Below are positions 21,705 to 30,348 of a stretch of 52,431 bases of DNA, in pieces. This stretch comes from Azonexus hydrophilus (GTDB lineage Bacteria; Pseudomonadota; Gammaproteobacteria; Burkholderiales; Rhodocyclaceae): the NCBI RefSeq assembly GCF_905120355.1, contig NZ_CAJHOB010000017.1, forward strand, positions 1 to 52,431, given 5' to 3'. How positions within the stretch are numbered: the stretch's first letter is position 1; every line of letters starts with the position of its first letter. The notes below the pieces were generated by a model. It did not search any database. It was not told the origin of the DNA and worked only from the letters and a program-made list of their open reading frames with translations. The position numbers were made by a program, and so were the translations under genes.

Positions 21705-23441
21705 TCAGGCGTTCAGCTTTTCCAGCGCATCCCGCAATTTTGCTGGTTCTTCGAGGCGCAGGAGGCGACGCACCGCCGAGGTCAGCTCGGAAAGATCCGA
21801 TTTCAGAATCCGACTTTTCACCTTCAAGATCTGCGACGGATGCATGGAGAAAATCCGTAGCCCCATGCCCAGCAGCAGGCGGGTGAGTTTGGGGTCACCG
21901 GCCATTTCCCCGCAGACGGAAACCGGAATTCCGACTTTTTCGGCGCTGCTCAGGGTATGCGCCAGGAGCATCAGCACCGCCGGATGCAGCGGGTCGTACA
22001 AAGCGGCCACCTGCTCATCGGAACGATCAATGGCCAGGGTGTACTGGATCAGGTCGTTGGTCCCGATCGAAAGAAAATCCAGGCGCCGCAGGAAGAGGCC
22101 GATGGCCAGCGCCGCCGCCGGAATTTCAATCATGCCGCCGACGGGAATCTGTTCGTCAAAGGCGATTTTCTCGCCACGCAGGCTCGATTTGGCCTGCTCC
22201 ACCGCCGCCAGGGTCTGATCGATTTCATGTGCATGCGCCAGCATGGGAATGAGTAGCTTCACCGGCCCGAAGCGGGAGGCGCGCAGGATGGCGCGCAGCT
22301 GGATCTGGAACATCCGGGGTTCGGACAGTGACAGACGAATCGCCCGCCGACCCAGCGCCGGATTGGTCTTGACGCGACTGCTGGCCTCCGGATGCAGATC
22401 CTTGTCCGCCCCCAGATCGAAGGTACGGATGGTGACCGGTCGCCCTCCCATACCCTTGACCACCTTTTTATAGGCCTCGAACTGTTCCTCTTCGTCCGGC
22501 ATGTCGCCGCGATTGAGAAAGAGGAATTCGGTCCGGAACAAACCGACACCCTCGGCGCCACCATCCAGTGCATCGGCGACGTCACCCGGCAGTTCGATAT
22601 TGGCGTGCAGGGCAATCGCTTCGCCGTCCAGCGTTTGCGTCGGCGAATTCTTGAGCTGGCGCAGCTTGCTTTTTTCCAGCTCGATCTGCTCCATGCGCAG
22701 CCGGTATTCCTCCAGCACACGCACGTCAGGATTGACGATGACGATGCCGCGCATGCCATCGACGATGAGCTGCTCGCCATCACGAATCAGGGCGCGCCCG
22801 TTCTCCAGGCCGAGCACCGCCGGAATGGCCATGCTGCGCGCGAGAATCGAAGTGTGCGAAGTTGCCCCGCCAACATCGGTGATGAAGGCGGCAAAGCGCT
22901 GATCCTTGAAGGCAATGGTATCGGCCGGCGACAGATCGTGGGCAACGATGATCAGCGCCTCTTCCCGAGCAGCCTTGCCGGCCTTGAATGAAGCACGCGC
23001 CGGATGGCCGAGCAGTTCCTTGACCACCCGTTCCACGACCTGCACGACATCAAATTTGCGTTCGCGCAGGTAAACGTCCTCGAACTGGTCGAACTGCGCC
23101 ACCAGATATTCCATCTGCTGTACCAGCGCCCATTCGGCGTTGCAGCGGCGTTCGCGAATGATCTCGCGCGGTTTGGCCGACAGTTCGCTATCGGCGAGAA
23201 ACATCAGGTGCACATCGATGAAGGCACTCAACTCGGGCGGCGCATGTTCGGCATTTTCCTTCAGCGCCAGGAATTCCTTCCTGACGGCGTCGACGGCAGC
23301 ATCGAAGCGGGCGATTTCCTTATCGACCTGGCGTGGCGCCAGGGTCAGGTGGGCCACTTCCAGCGTCGCCTGCGAAATGAGGTGCGCCCGGCCAATGGCG
23401 ATGCCCGCCGAGACGCCCAGTCCGTGCAGGGTAAAACTCAT
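21705..23441 (-). CDS. ptsI: PTS enzyme I (phosphoenolpyruvate-protein phosphotransferase)
   Basis: A 578-residue enzyme that takes phosphate from phosphoenolpyruvate and passes it to HPr. The N-terminal phosphohistidine motif GGATSHTSILARSMAIPAVLG is present (His near residue 192), then the PEP-binding TIM-barrel with LFRTEFLFLNR, RTFDLGADKD, the MLA-type motif IPMLAHAHEI, and SIGTNDLIQYTLAIDR. VSVCGEMAGDP near the C-terminus holds the active-site Cys. It follows the HPr gene by 3 bases. No sugar-specific EII gene is nearby, so a regulatory PTS role is likely. Confidence 0.97.
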   Translation of the reverse strand: MSFTLHGLGVSAGIAIGRAHLISQATLEVAHLTLAPRQVDKEIARFDAAVDAVRKEFLALKENAEHAPPELSAFIDVHLMFLADSELSAKPREIIRERRCNAEWALVQQMEYLVAQFDQFEDVYLRERKFDVVQVVERVVKELLGHPARASFKAGKAAREEALIIVAHDLSPADTIAFKDQRFAAFITDVGGATSHTSILARSMAIPAVLGLENGRALIRDGEQLIVDGMRGIVIVNPDVRVLEEYRLRMEQIELEKSKLRQLKNSPTQTLDGEAIALHANIELPGDVADALDGGAEGVGLFRTEFLFLNRGDMPDEEEQFEAYKKVVKGMGGRPVTIRTFDLGADKDLHPEASSRVKTNPALGRRAIRLSLSEPRMFQIQLRAILRASRFGPVKLLIPMLAHAHEIDQTLAAVEQAKSSLRGEKIAFDEQIPVGGMIEIPAAALAIGLFLRRLDFLSIGTNDLIQYTLAIDRSDEQVAALYDPLHPAVLMLLAHTLSSAEKVGIPVSVCGEMAGDPKLTRLLLGMGLRIFSMHPSQILKVKSRILKSDLSELTSAVRRLLRLEEPAKLRDALEKLNA

Positions 23442-23444
23442 CGC

Positions 23445-23714
23445 CTACTCCCCTTCGCCGAAATAATCGGCAATCAGGGCCAGCAGCGCGGTCATGGCCT
23501 CCTGTTCATCGGCGCCTTCGGTTTCCAGCGTCACCAGCGAGCCCTTGCCCGCTGCCAGCATCATCACCCCCATGATGCTCTTGGCGTTCACCCGCCGTTC
23601 CCCTTTTGTCAGCCATACTTCGCAGGAAAACTTGCTGGCCAGTTGTGTCAGCTTGGCACAGGCCCGGGCGTGCAGGCCGAGTTTGTTGATGATCTGGGTT
23701 TCCTGGGTAAGCAT
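23445..23714 (-). CDS. ptsH: Phosphocarrier protein HPr
   Basis: An 89-residue HPr. His15 in NKLGLHARACAK is the enzyme I phosphorylation site, and Ser46 in NAKSIMGVMMLAAGKG is the HPr-kinase site, so both regulatory residues are intact. I chose ATG 23714 (MLTQETQIINK) over longer in-frame starts because it gives standard HPr numbering. Betaproteobacteria usually have an EIIA-mannose-type gene just upstream, but here the 214-base gap beyond HPr holds none. That gap contains only a short inverted repeat, ATCAGA-TTTT-TCTGAT (23833-23848). Confidence 0.95.
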   Translation of the reverse strand: MLTQETQIINKLGLHARACAKLTQLASKFSCEVWLTKGERRVNAKSIMGVMMLAAGKGSLVTLETEGADEQEAMTALLALIADYFGEGE

Positions 23715-23928
23715 GGCGCGGTATCGAATCGGTTGAAGAACGGTAAATTCTACATTGCATACCCCACCGCTCAGCCACCGGACTGCACACAAAGCGCAAT
23801 GCACTGGCGCACGCGGTGGCACAAATCCGTTCATCAGATTTTTCTGATTTTCATGCAAACCCATGAAAACACATCATTTGCAGCGAAAAAGCAGGGATAC
23901 TCCGCACACCCCTTTGCCCGGAGCCCGC

Positions 23929-24750
23929 ATGTTTGCCCGCTTTTCCCTAGCCGCCAGCATTGTCTTGTCCACCCTGTGCCTTGCCCCCGGGGCCCGTGCC
24001 GGCGCCACACTAGCAGACACCTGGATCGAGCCCGGCAGCGGCATGGAATTCGTGTTGATCAAGGGAGATTGCTACCTGATGGGCGATACCTTTGGCGATG
24101 GCGAACACAATGAGGTGCCCGTCCACGAGGTATGTCTGGATGATTATTACCTGGGGAAATACGAGGTTACCCAGGGGCAATGGCAACGCGTCATGGGAGA
24201 CAACCCGGCCGAGTATGCGCACGGTGAAAATCACCCGGTGGAAAGCGTGATGCTGACCGAAATCGACGCCTTCATCCACCGCTTGAACCGCAGTAGCGGG
24301 GAAGTTTTCCGCCTGCCCAGCGAAGCCGAATGGGAATTTGCCTGCCGCGGCGGTGGCCAGGCGGTGAAATACGGCACCGCGGACAAGCACATCAGCCCGC
24401 ACAATGCCCACATCGGCGGCGAGGCAACGTCACCCTGGCCGGGCACCGCTCCGGTCGGCAGTTTCGCCGCCAATGCCCTGGGCGTGCACGACATGTCTGG
24501 CAATGTCTGGGAATGGGTGTCCGACATTTACGCAGCGGACGCCTACAGCAAACATCGACGCCACAATCCACGCTTCGATGCGCCCGGCCCCAGCCGTCTG
24601 GTCCGTGGCGGGGCCTGGTCACACGACGGCCATTTTGCCCGCTGCAGCAAGCGCCACATGCACTGCCGTCCCAGCGTGCGCTACGACATCATCGGCTTCC
24701 GCCTGGTGCGCGAAGTGCCCAGACTCAGCACGCGCCAAGGCGAACAATAG
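23929..24750 (+). CDS. Exported SUMF1 / formylglycine-enzyme-domain protein
   Basis: A 273-residue protein with a signal peptide (MFARFSLAASIVLSTLCLAPGARAGA) and one FGE-sulfatase domain filling the rest. Family motifs are GSGMEFVLIKGDCYLMGDTFGDGEHNEVPVHEV, YYLGKYEVTQGQW, FRLPSEAEWEFACRGGG, GVHDMSGNVWEWVSD and LVRGGAWSHDG, ending DIIGFRLVRE. A Cys pair (CSKRHMHC) occupies the region of the catalytic cysteines of true formylglycine enzymes, but with six residues between instead of four. Sulfatase maturation is therefore not assured; many such domains have other roles. ATG 23929 follows GGAG at 23920-23923. Confidence 0.85.
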   Translation: MFARFSLAASIVLSTLCLAPGARAGATLADTWIEPGSGMEFVLIKGDCYLMGDTFGDGEHNEVPVHEVCLDDYYLGKYEVTQGQWQRVMGDNPAEYAHGENHPVESVMLTEIDAFIHRLNRSSGEVFRLPSEAEWEFACRGGGQAVKYGTADKHISPHNAHIGGEATSPWPGTAPVGSFAANALGVHDMSGNVWEWVSDIYAADAYSKHRRHNPRFDAPGPSRLVRGGAWSHDGHFARCSKRHMHCRPSVRYDIIGFRLVREVPRLSTRQGEQ

Positions 24751-24751
24751 A

Positions 24752-24774
24752 AAAGCCAGGTTCAACCTGGCTTT
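24752..24774. terminator. Bidirectional terminator between the SUMF1 gene and ddh
   Basis: AAAGCCAGGT (24752-24761) pairs with ACCTGGCTTT (24765-24774) around a TCA loop. The A/T ends of the stem supply a short U run in each direction, between two convergent genes. Confidence 0.75.
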
Positions 24775-24825
24775 GTGGGTGAATCGGCCTGCCGGCAAAT
24801 GGCATGGGCCAAGCTCGGCACAGCA

Positions 24826-25812
24826 TCACAGCAATTCCTTGCGCAATTCGGCCGCAGATTTGATCGACAGCAGACCTGGTGCGACGTCGAAAGCCGTCTT
24901 GGCGCCGATCTGGCCTTGCTGATTCAGCCTGAAGGCAGCACGAGCGTAGGCCACCAGCACACTGGCGGTAAATTCCGGGTTGCTGTCGAGTTTCAGGGAA
25001 TACTCCACCACCTGCTTGTGCTCGGCGCTGGTGCTGCCGCTACGGATCACGAATCCACCATGCGGCATCTTGCCGTGTTCCTTCTGCAGCACTTCTTCGC
25101 TGACGAAGTTCACCGTGGTGTCGTAATCGGAGAAGTAGTTCGGCATAGTGACGATCGCCGCTTCCACCGCCTTGGCATCGGCGCCTTCCGCGAGCACCAC
25201 GAAACATTCACGCGTGTGCTTCTGCCGTGTCGTCAGGCTGGGGCAGCTACCGCTGCGAACGGCTTCGATCGCCGCCGGCGACGGCAGGGTGTACTGCACA
25301 CCGGCCTTGACCCCCGGAACGCGGCGGATGGCATCCGAATGCCCCTGACTGACGCCCTTGCCCCAGAAGGTATAGGTTTCGCCCGCCGGCAGCACGGCTT
25401 CACCATAGAGGCGGTTGATGGAGAACATGCCGGGATCCCAGCCGATGGAAATCAGCGCCGTTTTCTTCGCTGCCAGTGCCTGCGCATCGACAGCGGCGAA
25501 GTATTCGGGAATGGCGGCATGGGTGTCGAAGCTGTCGACGGTGTTGAACTGGGCTGCCAGCAGCGGTCCTTGCTGCGGCAGATCGTCCTTGGAACCGCCG
25601 CACAGGATCAGCACGTCGATCTTGTCCTTGAACTGGCCGATGTCGGCCAGTGCATGTACCGGTGTGCCGGCAGTTGCCGGTGTCAGCGATTGCGGCGCCC
25701 GGCGGGTGAAAATGCCGACCAGCTGCATGTCGGGGTTCTTGGCCAGGGCGGCTTCGACGCCACGGCCGAGGTTGCCGTAACCGGCAATACCAATGCGGAT
25801 TTGCGTACTCAT
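24826..25812 (-). CDS. ddh: meso-Diaminopimelate D-dehydrogenase
   Basis: A 328-residue NADPH-dependent enzyme that converts tetrahydrodipicolinate directly to meso-diaminopimelate. The Rossmann motif is GIAGYGNLGRGVEAAL (from residue 8). The family segments LCGGSKDDLPQQGP, FNTVDSFDTHAAIPEYF, SIGWDPGMFSINRLYGEAVLP, FWGKGVSQGHSDAIRRVPGV and GGFVIRSGSTSAEHK are all present. ATG 25812 has AGGA eight bases upstream. The enzyme offers a one-step bypass of the succinylase route to lysine and peptidoglycan precursor. It lies 162 bases downstream of ubiX on the same strand, with no obvious functional link. Confidence 0.95.
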   Translation of the reverse strand: MSTQIRIGIAGYGNLGRGVEAALAKNPDMQLVGIFTRRAPQSLTPATAGTPVHALADIGQFKDKIDVLILCGGSKDDLPQQGPLLAAQFNTVDSFDTHAAIPEYFAAVDAQALAAKKTALISIGWDPGMFSINRLYGEAVLPAGETYTFWGKGVSQGHSDAIRRVPGVKAGVQYTLPSPAAIEAVRSGSCPSLTTRQKHTRECFVVLAEGADAKAVEAAIVTMPNYFSDYDTTVNFVSEEVLQKEHGKMPHGGFVIRSGSTSAEHKQVVEYSLKLDSNPEFTASVLVAYARAAFRLNQQGQIGAKTAFDVAPGLLSIKSAAELRKELL

Positions 25813-25974
25813 ATTTTGTATCCTGAGTGAGAGGTTGCAGTCACGCCCGCGCGTGGCAGCGCCACGGCAAAGGGCGAAAGATATTACACCCTCCCCCGCC
25901 ACGCCACACCAGCGCAGCGTACTGGCCGGGCGCAATTTTTTGGCCCGCCGCCACCACAGCGCCGCCGGAAGAGT

Positions 25975-26592
25975 TCAGCGGCCTTCGCCCCAGGGCGCAA
26001 GCAAGCGGTGTGGCACCTGCAGTTGATCCAGCACCCGCGCCACCACGAAATCGACGATCTCCGCCACGCTCTGCGGTCGCTGATAGAAACCGGGGCTGGG
26101 GGGCAGGATCACCGCGCCGGCGCGCGCCAGACGCAGCATGTTTTCCAGGTGCAGCACGGAAAACGGCGTTTCCCGCGGCACCAGGATGAGTTTGCGACCT
26201 TCCTTGAGCACCACATCGGCCGCCCGTTCGATCAGGTTGTCCGACAAGCCCTGGGCAATCGCCGCCAGCGTACCCATGGTGCACGGACACACCACCATCG
26301 CCTGCGGCGGGTTACTGCCGGAGGCAATCGGTGCGAACCATTCCTCACGCCCGAAGACCTGCAGCAGTTCCGCCGGCACGCCGGGCAGGCGAGCCAGCAG
26401 CGCGGCCCGTGCCTCTGCCGGACGACTGGGCAATTCCAGATCGAGCTCCTGGCGGGCGACGATCTGTGCCGCCTGCGAATACACCAGCTGCACCGGCCGC
26501 TCTGCCCGCAGCAGACATTCCAGCAGACGCAAGCCATAGGCCAGACCGGAGGCGCCCGTCAACGCCAGGCACACCGGTGCGTGGGCAGTCAT
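25975..26592 (-). CDS. ubiX: Flavin prenyltransferase UbiX
   Basis: A 205-residue flavoprotein that prenylates FMN to the cofactor used by UbiD-type decarboxylases. It starts MTAHAPVCLALTGASGLAYG (FMN phosphate site). VVCPCTMGTLAAIAQGLSDNLIERAADVVLKEGRKLILVPRETPFS and the tail PGFYQRPQSVAEIVDFVVAR are the family's signature stretches. The start overlaps the rapZ stop by 4 bases, so the pair is translationally coupled, an unusual pairing. UbiD itself is not in this window. Confidence 0.96.
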   Translation of the reverse strand: MTAHAPVCLALTGASGLAYGLRLLECLLRAERPVQLVYSQAAQIVARQELDLELPSRPAEARAALLARLPGVPAELLQVFGREEWFAPIASGSNPPQAMVVCPCTMGTLAAIAQGLSDNLIERAADVVLKEGRKLILVPRETPFSVLHLENMLRLARAGAVILPPSPGFYQRPQSVAEIVDFVVARVLDQLQVPHRLLAPWGEGR

Positions 26593-27431
26593 GCCAGCCC
26601 CCGATGGCGGACCAGCACCCGCGGCGCCTGACCGGCAAATTCCCGGCACAGCGTTTCCGCCAGATAGACCGAGCGGTGCTGCCCCCCGGTACAGCCAATA
26701 CCCACGGTCAGATAGCTGCGGTTGTCGCGGACATAACTCGGCAACCAATCGGCCACGAACCGGGCAATGTCACGACGCATCCGCAATACATCCGGGGACG
26801 CCTCGAGAAAGGCGATCACCGGCGCATCGCGCCCGGTCAGCGGACGCAGCGCCAGATCGTAGAAGGGATTGGGCAGGCAGCGGACATCGAACACCAGATC
26901 GACATCGAGCGGCAAGCCATGCTTGAAGCCGAACGACTGGAACAGCAGCGTCAGGCCGCCCTCACCCGTCCCGCTGATGAATTGCCGCACCCAGTCGCGC
27001 AGGGCGTTCGCCTTCAGGTCACTGGTATCGATCCGGTGCCCCAACTCGGCCAGCGGCGCCAGCAATTCGCTTTCCCGGCGAATGGCCTCCTCCAGCGTCC
27101 GGCTTTCCGTCGTCAGGGGATGCCGGCGGCGGCTCTCCGAATAGCGTTTGATGAGCGTTTCTTCGCCAGCCTGCAGAAACAGGAAACTGTAGCGCACACC
27201 GTTTTTCTCCAGCTGCCGCAACCGCTCGGGTAGTAGCTCGATACCGTCGCCCGAGCGCGCGTCGATACCTACCGCCACCTTGCTGATTTTCTCCTGGCGC
27301 AGCATGTCGATCAGCACGGTGAGCATCACCACCGGCAAGTTATCGACGCAGTAGAAACCCGCATCCTCCAACAGATTCAGAGCCACCGACTTGCCTGAGC
27401 CGGACAAACCGCTGATCAGCACCAGTTCCAT
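26589..27431 (-). CDS. rapZ: RNase adapter / nucleotide-binding protein RapZ
   Basis: A 280-residue P-loop protein (YvcJ/RapZ family). The Walker A motif GLSGSGKS is at residues 8-15, followed by FYCVDNLPVVML. The C-terminal part contains QSFGFKHGLPLDVDLVFDVRCLPNPF and TVGIGCTGGQHRSVYLAETL, the RNA-binding core of RapZ. In enteric bacteria RapZ directs RNase E to a small RNA controlling glucosamine-6-phosphate synthase. In many betaproteobacteria it sits beside hprK and ptsN; here it is followed by ubiX instead. AAAGGA precedes the ATG. Confidence 0.95.
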   Translation of the reverse strand: MELVLISGLSGSGKSVALNLLEDAGFYCVDNLPVVMLTVLIDMLRQEKISKVAVGIDARSGDGIELLPERLRQLEKNGVRYSFLFLQAGEETLIKRYSESRRRHPLTTESRTLEEAIRRESELLAPLAELGHRIDTSDLKANALRDWVRQFISGTGEGGLTLLFQSFGFKHGLPLDVDLVFDVRCLPNPFYDLALRPLTGRDAPVIAFLEASPDVLRMRRDIARFVADWLPSYVRDNRSYLTVGIGCTGGQHRSVYLAETLCREFAGQAPRVLVRHRGLA

Positions 27432-27631
27432 CGTCCTTTGACCTCTCTTCTGGGATAAATCCATGTTGCGCGGACCCTGCCGCACCGCTGCGGCTGATTA
27501 TCCCCGCAACCGCCTGCTTCACCAAACCGCAGCAGTGCGGACATGCCCTGCCAAGCGGCTGTTTTTTACCGGCTATTTTCTGCCCCATGGTAAACTCGGC
27601 AGCCTCATTTGCCTTCATTCGCGTCTTGTCC

Positions 27632-28051
27632 ATGACCGAGAACACCACTCCCGCGCAGGAAAAATCCGTCGATACCCGCAGCGTACTGAAAGACCTGCAA
27701 ACCCGTTACCCGGTATTCCGTGATTTCAGCCCGCTCGCCATCGGCATCGACAAGCAGTTGTTCGCGGCTCTGCCTGACCTGAGCCGCAAGACCGTACGCC
27801 TGGCCATGCGCAGCCACACCATGACCACCCGCTACCTGAAGGAAATGGAAAAAGGCACACAGCGCCTGAATCTTGACGGCAGCCCCGCCGGCGATGTCAC
27901 CGATGAAAATCGCCAGCACGCCAGCGAGCTGCTCAAGGAACGCTTCAAGAAACAGGCCGAGCAACGTAAAGCCGCAGAACAGGCCGCGCGTGCCGAAAGC
28001 CGCAAACAGGAAAAGCTGCTCGCCCTGACTGAAAAATTCGGGCGCAAATAA
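27632..28051 (+). CDS. ProQ/FinO-domain RNA chaperone
   Basis: A 139-residue protein made almost entirely of one ProQ/FinO domain (residues ~15-105). It includes RYPVFRDFSPLAIGIDKQLFAALPDLSRKTVRLAMRSHTMTTRYLKEM, the RNA 3'-end-binding surface. It then has a lysine- and glutamate-rich tail (ERFKKQAEQRKAAEQAARAESRKQEK), probably a flexible or coiled RNA-contacting segment. It lacks the C-terminal Tudor-like domain of E. coli ProQ, as is common for the short family members. It is divergent from rapZ across 200 bases; no strong promoter was evident there. Confidence 0.9.
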   Translation: MTENTTPAQEKSVDTRSVLKDLQTRYPVFRDFSPLAIGIDKQLFAALPDLSRKTVRLAMRSHTMTTRYLKEMEKGTQRLNLDGSPAGDVTDENRQHASELLKERFKKQAEQRKAAEQAARAESRKQEKLLALTEKFGRK

Positions 28052-28174
28052 GCCTTCCCGCAGGCAAACCTCTGCGCACGCTTGCTCTGCCTGCCACACT
28101 GTGGCACGTTTGCACAACGCGAGCGGCAGCGTCCGTACTCGCGCAGCACTAGCACAGGCATGGAGTGAGGGCGG

Positions 28175-29806
28175 ATGCGGGATTTCGTGCGTCGATTTTT
28201 TCGCAGCACACGCGGGGAGTGGCTGTTTCTGGCCGCCAATCTGGCCCTACTGGCCGGCTTCCTCGCGTTTTCACTCCTTTCCGACCGCCGCAGCATCGCG
28301 CACGGCGAAGAAAATCGGCTCGCCACCCAGACCCAGGTCATTCACGATCTGTTGCTCAGCCGGTTCAGCAGCATTCGCCGCGCGCATCTGAACCTGCAGA
28401 ACGAACTGCACACTGCCCAGGCACGGGGAGTGAACCCCATGCCTTTCGTCGAACGCCGCCTACAAGGGTTTGCCGAGGTCATTCCCGGCGTGCGCAGCAT
28501 GTCGCTGTTGAACGCCAGCGGTGCGGTCATCGCCAGCAGCCGCCACGAGCTGATCGGGATGAACTTTCACGACCACAGCTATTTCCAGTTACCACAGCAC
28601 AGCGATGATCTCGCCACGCTCTACCTCAGCCCGCCCTACACCACCGCGCTGGGCAGCTGGTCGATCAGCCTGTCGAGCAGGATCAACGACGCCCGCGGCA
28701 AACTGGCCGGCGTCATCGTCAGCACTCTTGATCCAGAGCGTCTGTCGCAACAGCTGCAATCGGTCATCTACGCCCCCGACATGTGGATTGCCGCAACGCA
28801 TGGCAATGGTCAGCTGTTTCTCATGCTGCCCGAGCTGCCCGTTCCCAGAGGCCACAATCTTCTGGGCGCCGGCAGCATGTTCCAGCGCCACATCGAGAGC
28901 AGTGCCACAAGCAATTATCTGAGCGGCGTCTTGCCTGGCAGCGACGCGCAGCGGGTCATGTTCATCCAGACCCTGCGGGCTCCCGAGCTACACCTCGATT
29001 TTCCCATGCTGATCGCTGCCAGCCGCAACCGCGAAGACCTTTATGCCCCGTGGTGGCGCAGCCTCTGGCAGCAGTTGCTGCTCTACTCCCTGCTTGCCGG
29101 CAGCAGCAGCCTCGGGCTCTGTCTGACGCAGCGGCGACGACGGCAGAATCGACAGCTACAGCGGGCAAATGAGCGAATTTTGCGCGACAAGAACCACGTC
29201 CTGGAAGAATTGAACCAGCAACTGCAGGCCCAGAGTAACGCCCTGCAGGCCATGGCGTTCCGCGATGGCCTGACGGGCATCGCCAACCGCCGCCGCTTTG
29301 ACGAGGCGCTGACGGCCGAGTGGCGTCACTGCCGGCGCGAAGCCTTGCCGCTGGCGATCCTGATGATCGACATCGATTTCTTCAAACGCTACAACGACCA
29401 CTACGGCCATCAGGCGGGCGACGAGTGCCTGCGGGCGGTAGCCCAGACCCTGAGCGGCAAACCCGGCAGAGCCCACGATTTGCTGGCACGCTACGGCGGT
29501 GAAGAATTCGTCTGCCTGTTACCCAACTGCGACCTGAGCGGCGCCAACATACTGGCGGAGGCATTACGCCAGGCGGTCGCCGATCTGCAGCTGGCACACG
29601 CGGACTCGCCAAGCGCCTCCTGCGTCACCATCAGTATTGGTGTCAGCTGCTGCATTCCGGAAGCAGAAGAAGGTGCCTGCGCACTGCTCGCTGCCGCTGA
29701 CCAGGCGCTCTACCAGGCCAAGCAGAATGGCCGCAACTGCGTCGCGAGCGCACTGCCTGGGGTAACATCGACGGCCCATCCACTACCTCCGGGGCCACCA
29801 TGCTGA
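28175..29806 (+). CDS. Membrane diguanylate cyclase with Cache sensor
   Basis: A 543-residue protein. The first membrane helix is ~16-36 (LFLAANLALLAGFLAFSLLS), a Cache-type periplasmic sensor runs to ~290, and a second helix (LLLYSLLAGSSSLGLCL) precedes a short coiled coil (NERILRDKNHVLEELNQQLQAQS) and a GGDEF domain. The active motif is GGEEF (~440) and the I-site RAHD lies five residues before it. IDIDFFKRYNDHYGHQAGDECL is intact, so it should make c-di-GMP with product inhibition. Its last codons overlap the start of the hydrolase gene by 7 bases. Confidence 0.93.
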   Translation: MRDFVRRFFRSTRGEWLFLAANLALLAGFLAFSLLSDRRSIAHGEENRLATQTQVIHDLLLSRFSSIRRAHLNLQNELHTAQARGVNPMPFVERRLQGFAEVIPGVRSMSLLNASGAVIASSRHELIGMNFHDHSYFQLPQHSDDLATLYLSPPYTTALGSWSISLSSRINDARGKLAGVIVSTLDPERLSQQLQSVIYAPDMWIAATHGNGQLFLMLPELPVPRGHNLLGAGSMFQRHIESSATSNYLSGVLPGSDAQRVMFIQTLRAPELHLDFPMLIAASRNREDLYAPWWRSLWQQLLLYSLLAGSSSLGLCLTQRRRRQNRQLQRANERILRDKNHVLEELNQQLQAQSNALQAMAFRDGLTGIANRRRFDEALTAEWRHCRREALPLAILMIDIDFFKRYNDHYGHQAGDECLRAVAQTLSGKPGRAHDLLARYGGEEFVCLLPNCDLSGANILAEALRQAVADLQLAHADSPSASCVTISIGVSCCIPEAEEGACALLAAADQALYQAKQNGRNCVASALPGVTSTAHPLPPGPPC

Positions 29807-30342
29807 TTTCCCGTACCGATTGCCAGCTGCTGATCGTCGATATCCAGGAAAAACTGGCTTCCGCGATCCATGACAACGACACCGTGACGCGCAATGCCGT
29901 GCGCCTGCTCGAAGCGGCCCGCCTGCTGACGGTGCCGGCCTTTGTGTCCGAACAGTACGTCAAGGGCCTGGGACCGAGCCTGCCGGCCATCCGTGCGGCC
30001 GCCAGCGCGGCGCAGTTTTTCGAGAAAGTGCATTTCTCCTGCGCTGCCGAGCCGGGTGTGCTCGATCTGCTGCGCGCCAGCGGCCGCCCGCAGATCATCA
30101 TCTGCGGCACGGAAACCCACGTCTGCGTCCTGCAAAGCGCCTTGGGGCTGCTGGCGGCGGGCTTTCAGGTTTTTCTCGTCGCCGATGCCGCGTCCTCACG
30201 CACAGCGGAAAACCGGCAGGCGGCAATCGACCGCATGCGCGCCTGCGGCGTGCAAGTCGTCACAACCGAGATGGTGTTGTTCGAGTGGCTGCACCGGGCT
30301 GCCAGCGAAGAATTCCGCCAGCTTCTGCCGCTCATCAAATAG
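29800..30342 (+). CDS. Isochorismatase-family cysteine hydrolase (YcaC-like)
   Basis: A 180-residue alpha/beta hydrolase of the isochorismatase superfamily. The catalytic triad is visible as Asp14 (LIVDIQEKL), Lys76 (FFEKVHFSC) and Cys109 (TETHVCVLQSALGLLAAG). SEQYVKGLGPS resembles the YcaC-type subgroup, for which no physiological substrate is firmly known. The ATG lies within the end of the cyclase gene, with little ribosome-site signal, so translation may depend on coupling. It converges on cobU with a 6-base gap. Confidence 0.9.
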   Translation: MLISRTDCQLLIVDIQEKLASAIHDNDTVTRNAVRLLEAARLLTVPAFVSEQYVKGLGPSLPAIRAAASAAQFFEKVHFSCAAEPGVLDLLRASGRPQIIICGTETHVCVLQSALGLLAAGFQVFLVADAASSRTAENRQAAIDRMRACGVQVVTTEMVLFEWLHRAASEEFRQLLPLIK

Positions 30343-30348
30343 GCCGCG

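Noticed and set aside
23833..23848. ATCAGA-TTTT-TCTGAT repeat upstream of the SUMF1 gene
   Set aside because: It is only a 6-bp stem in an A/T-rich stretch, too weak to call a terminator or operator by itself.
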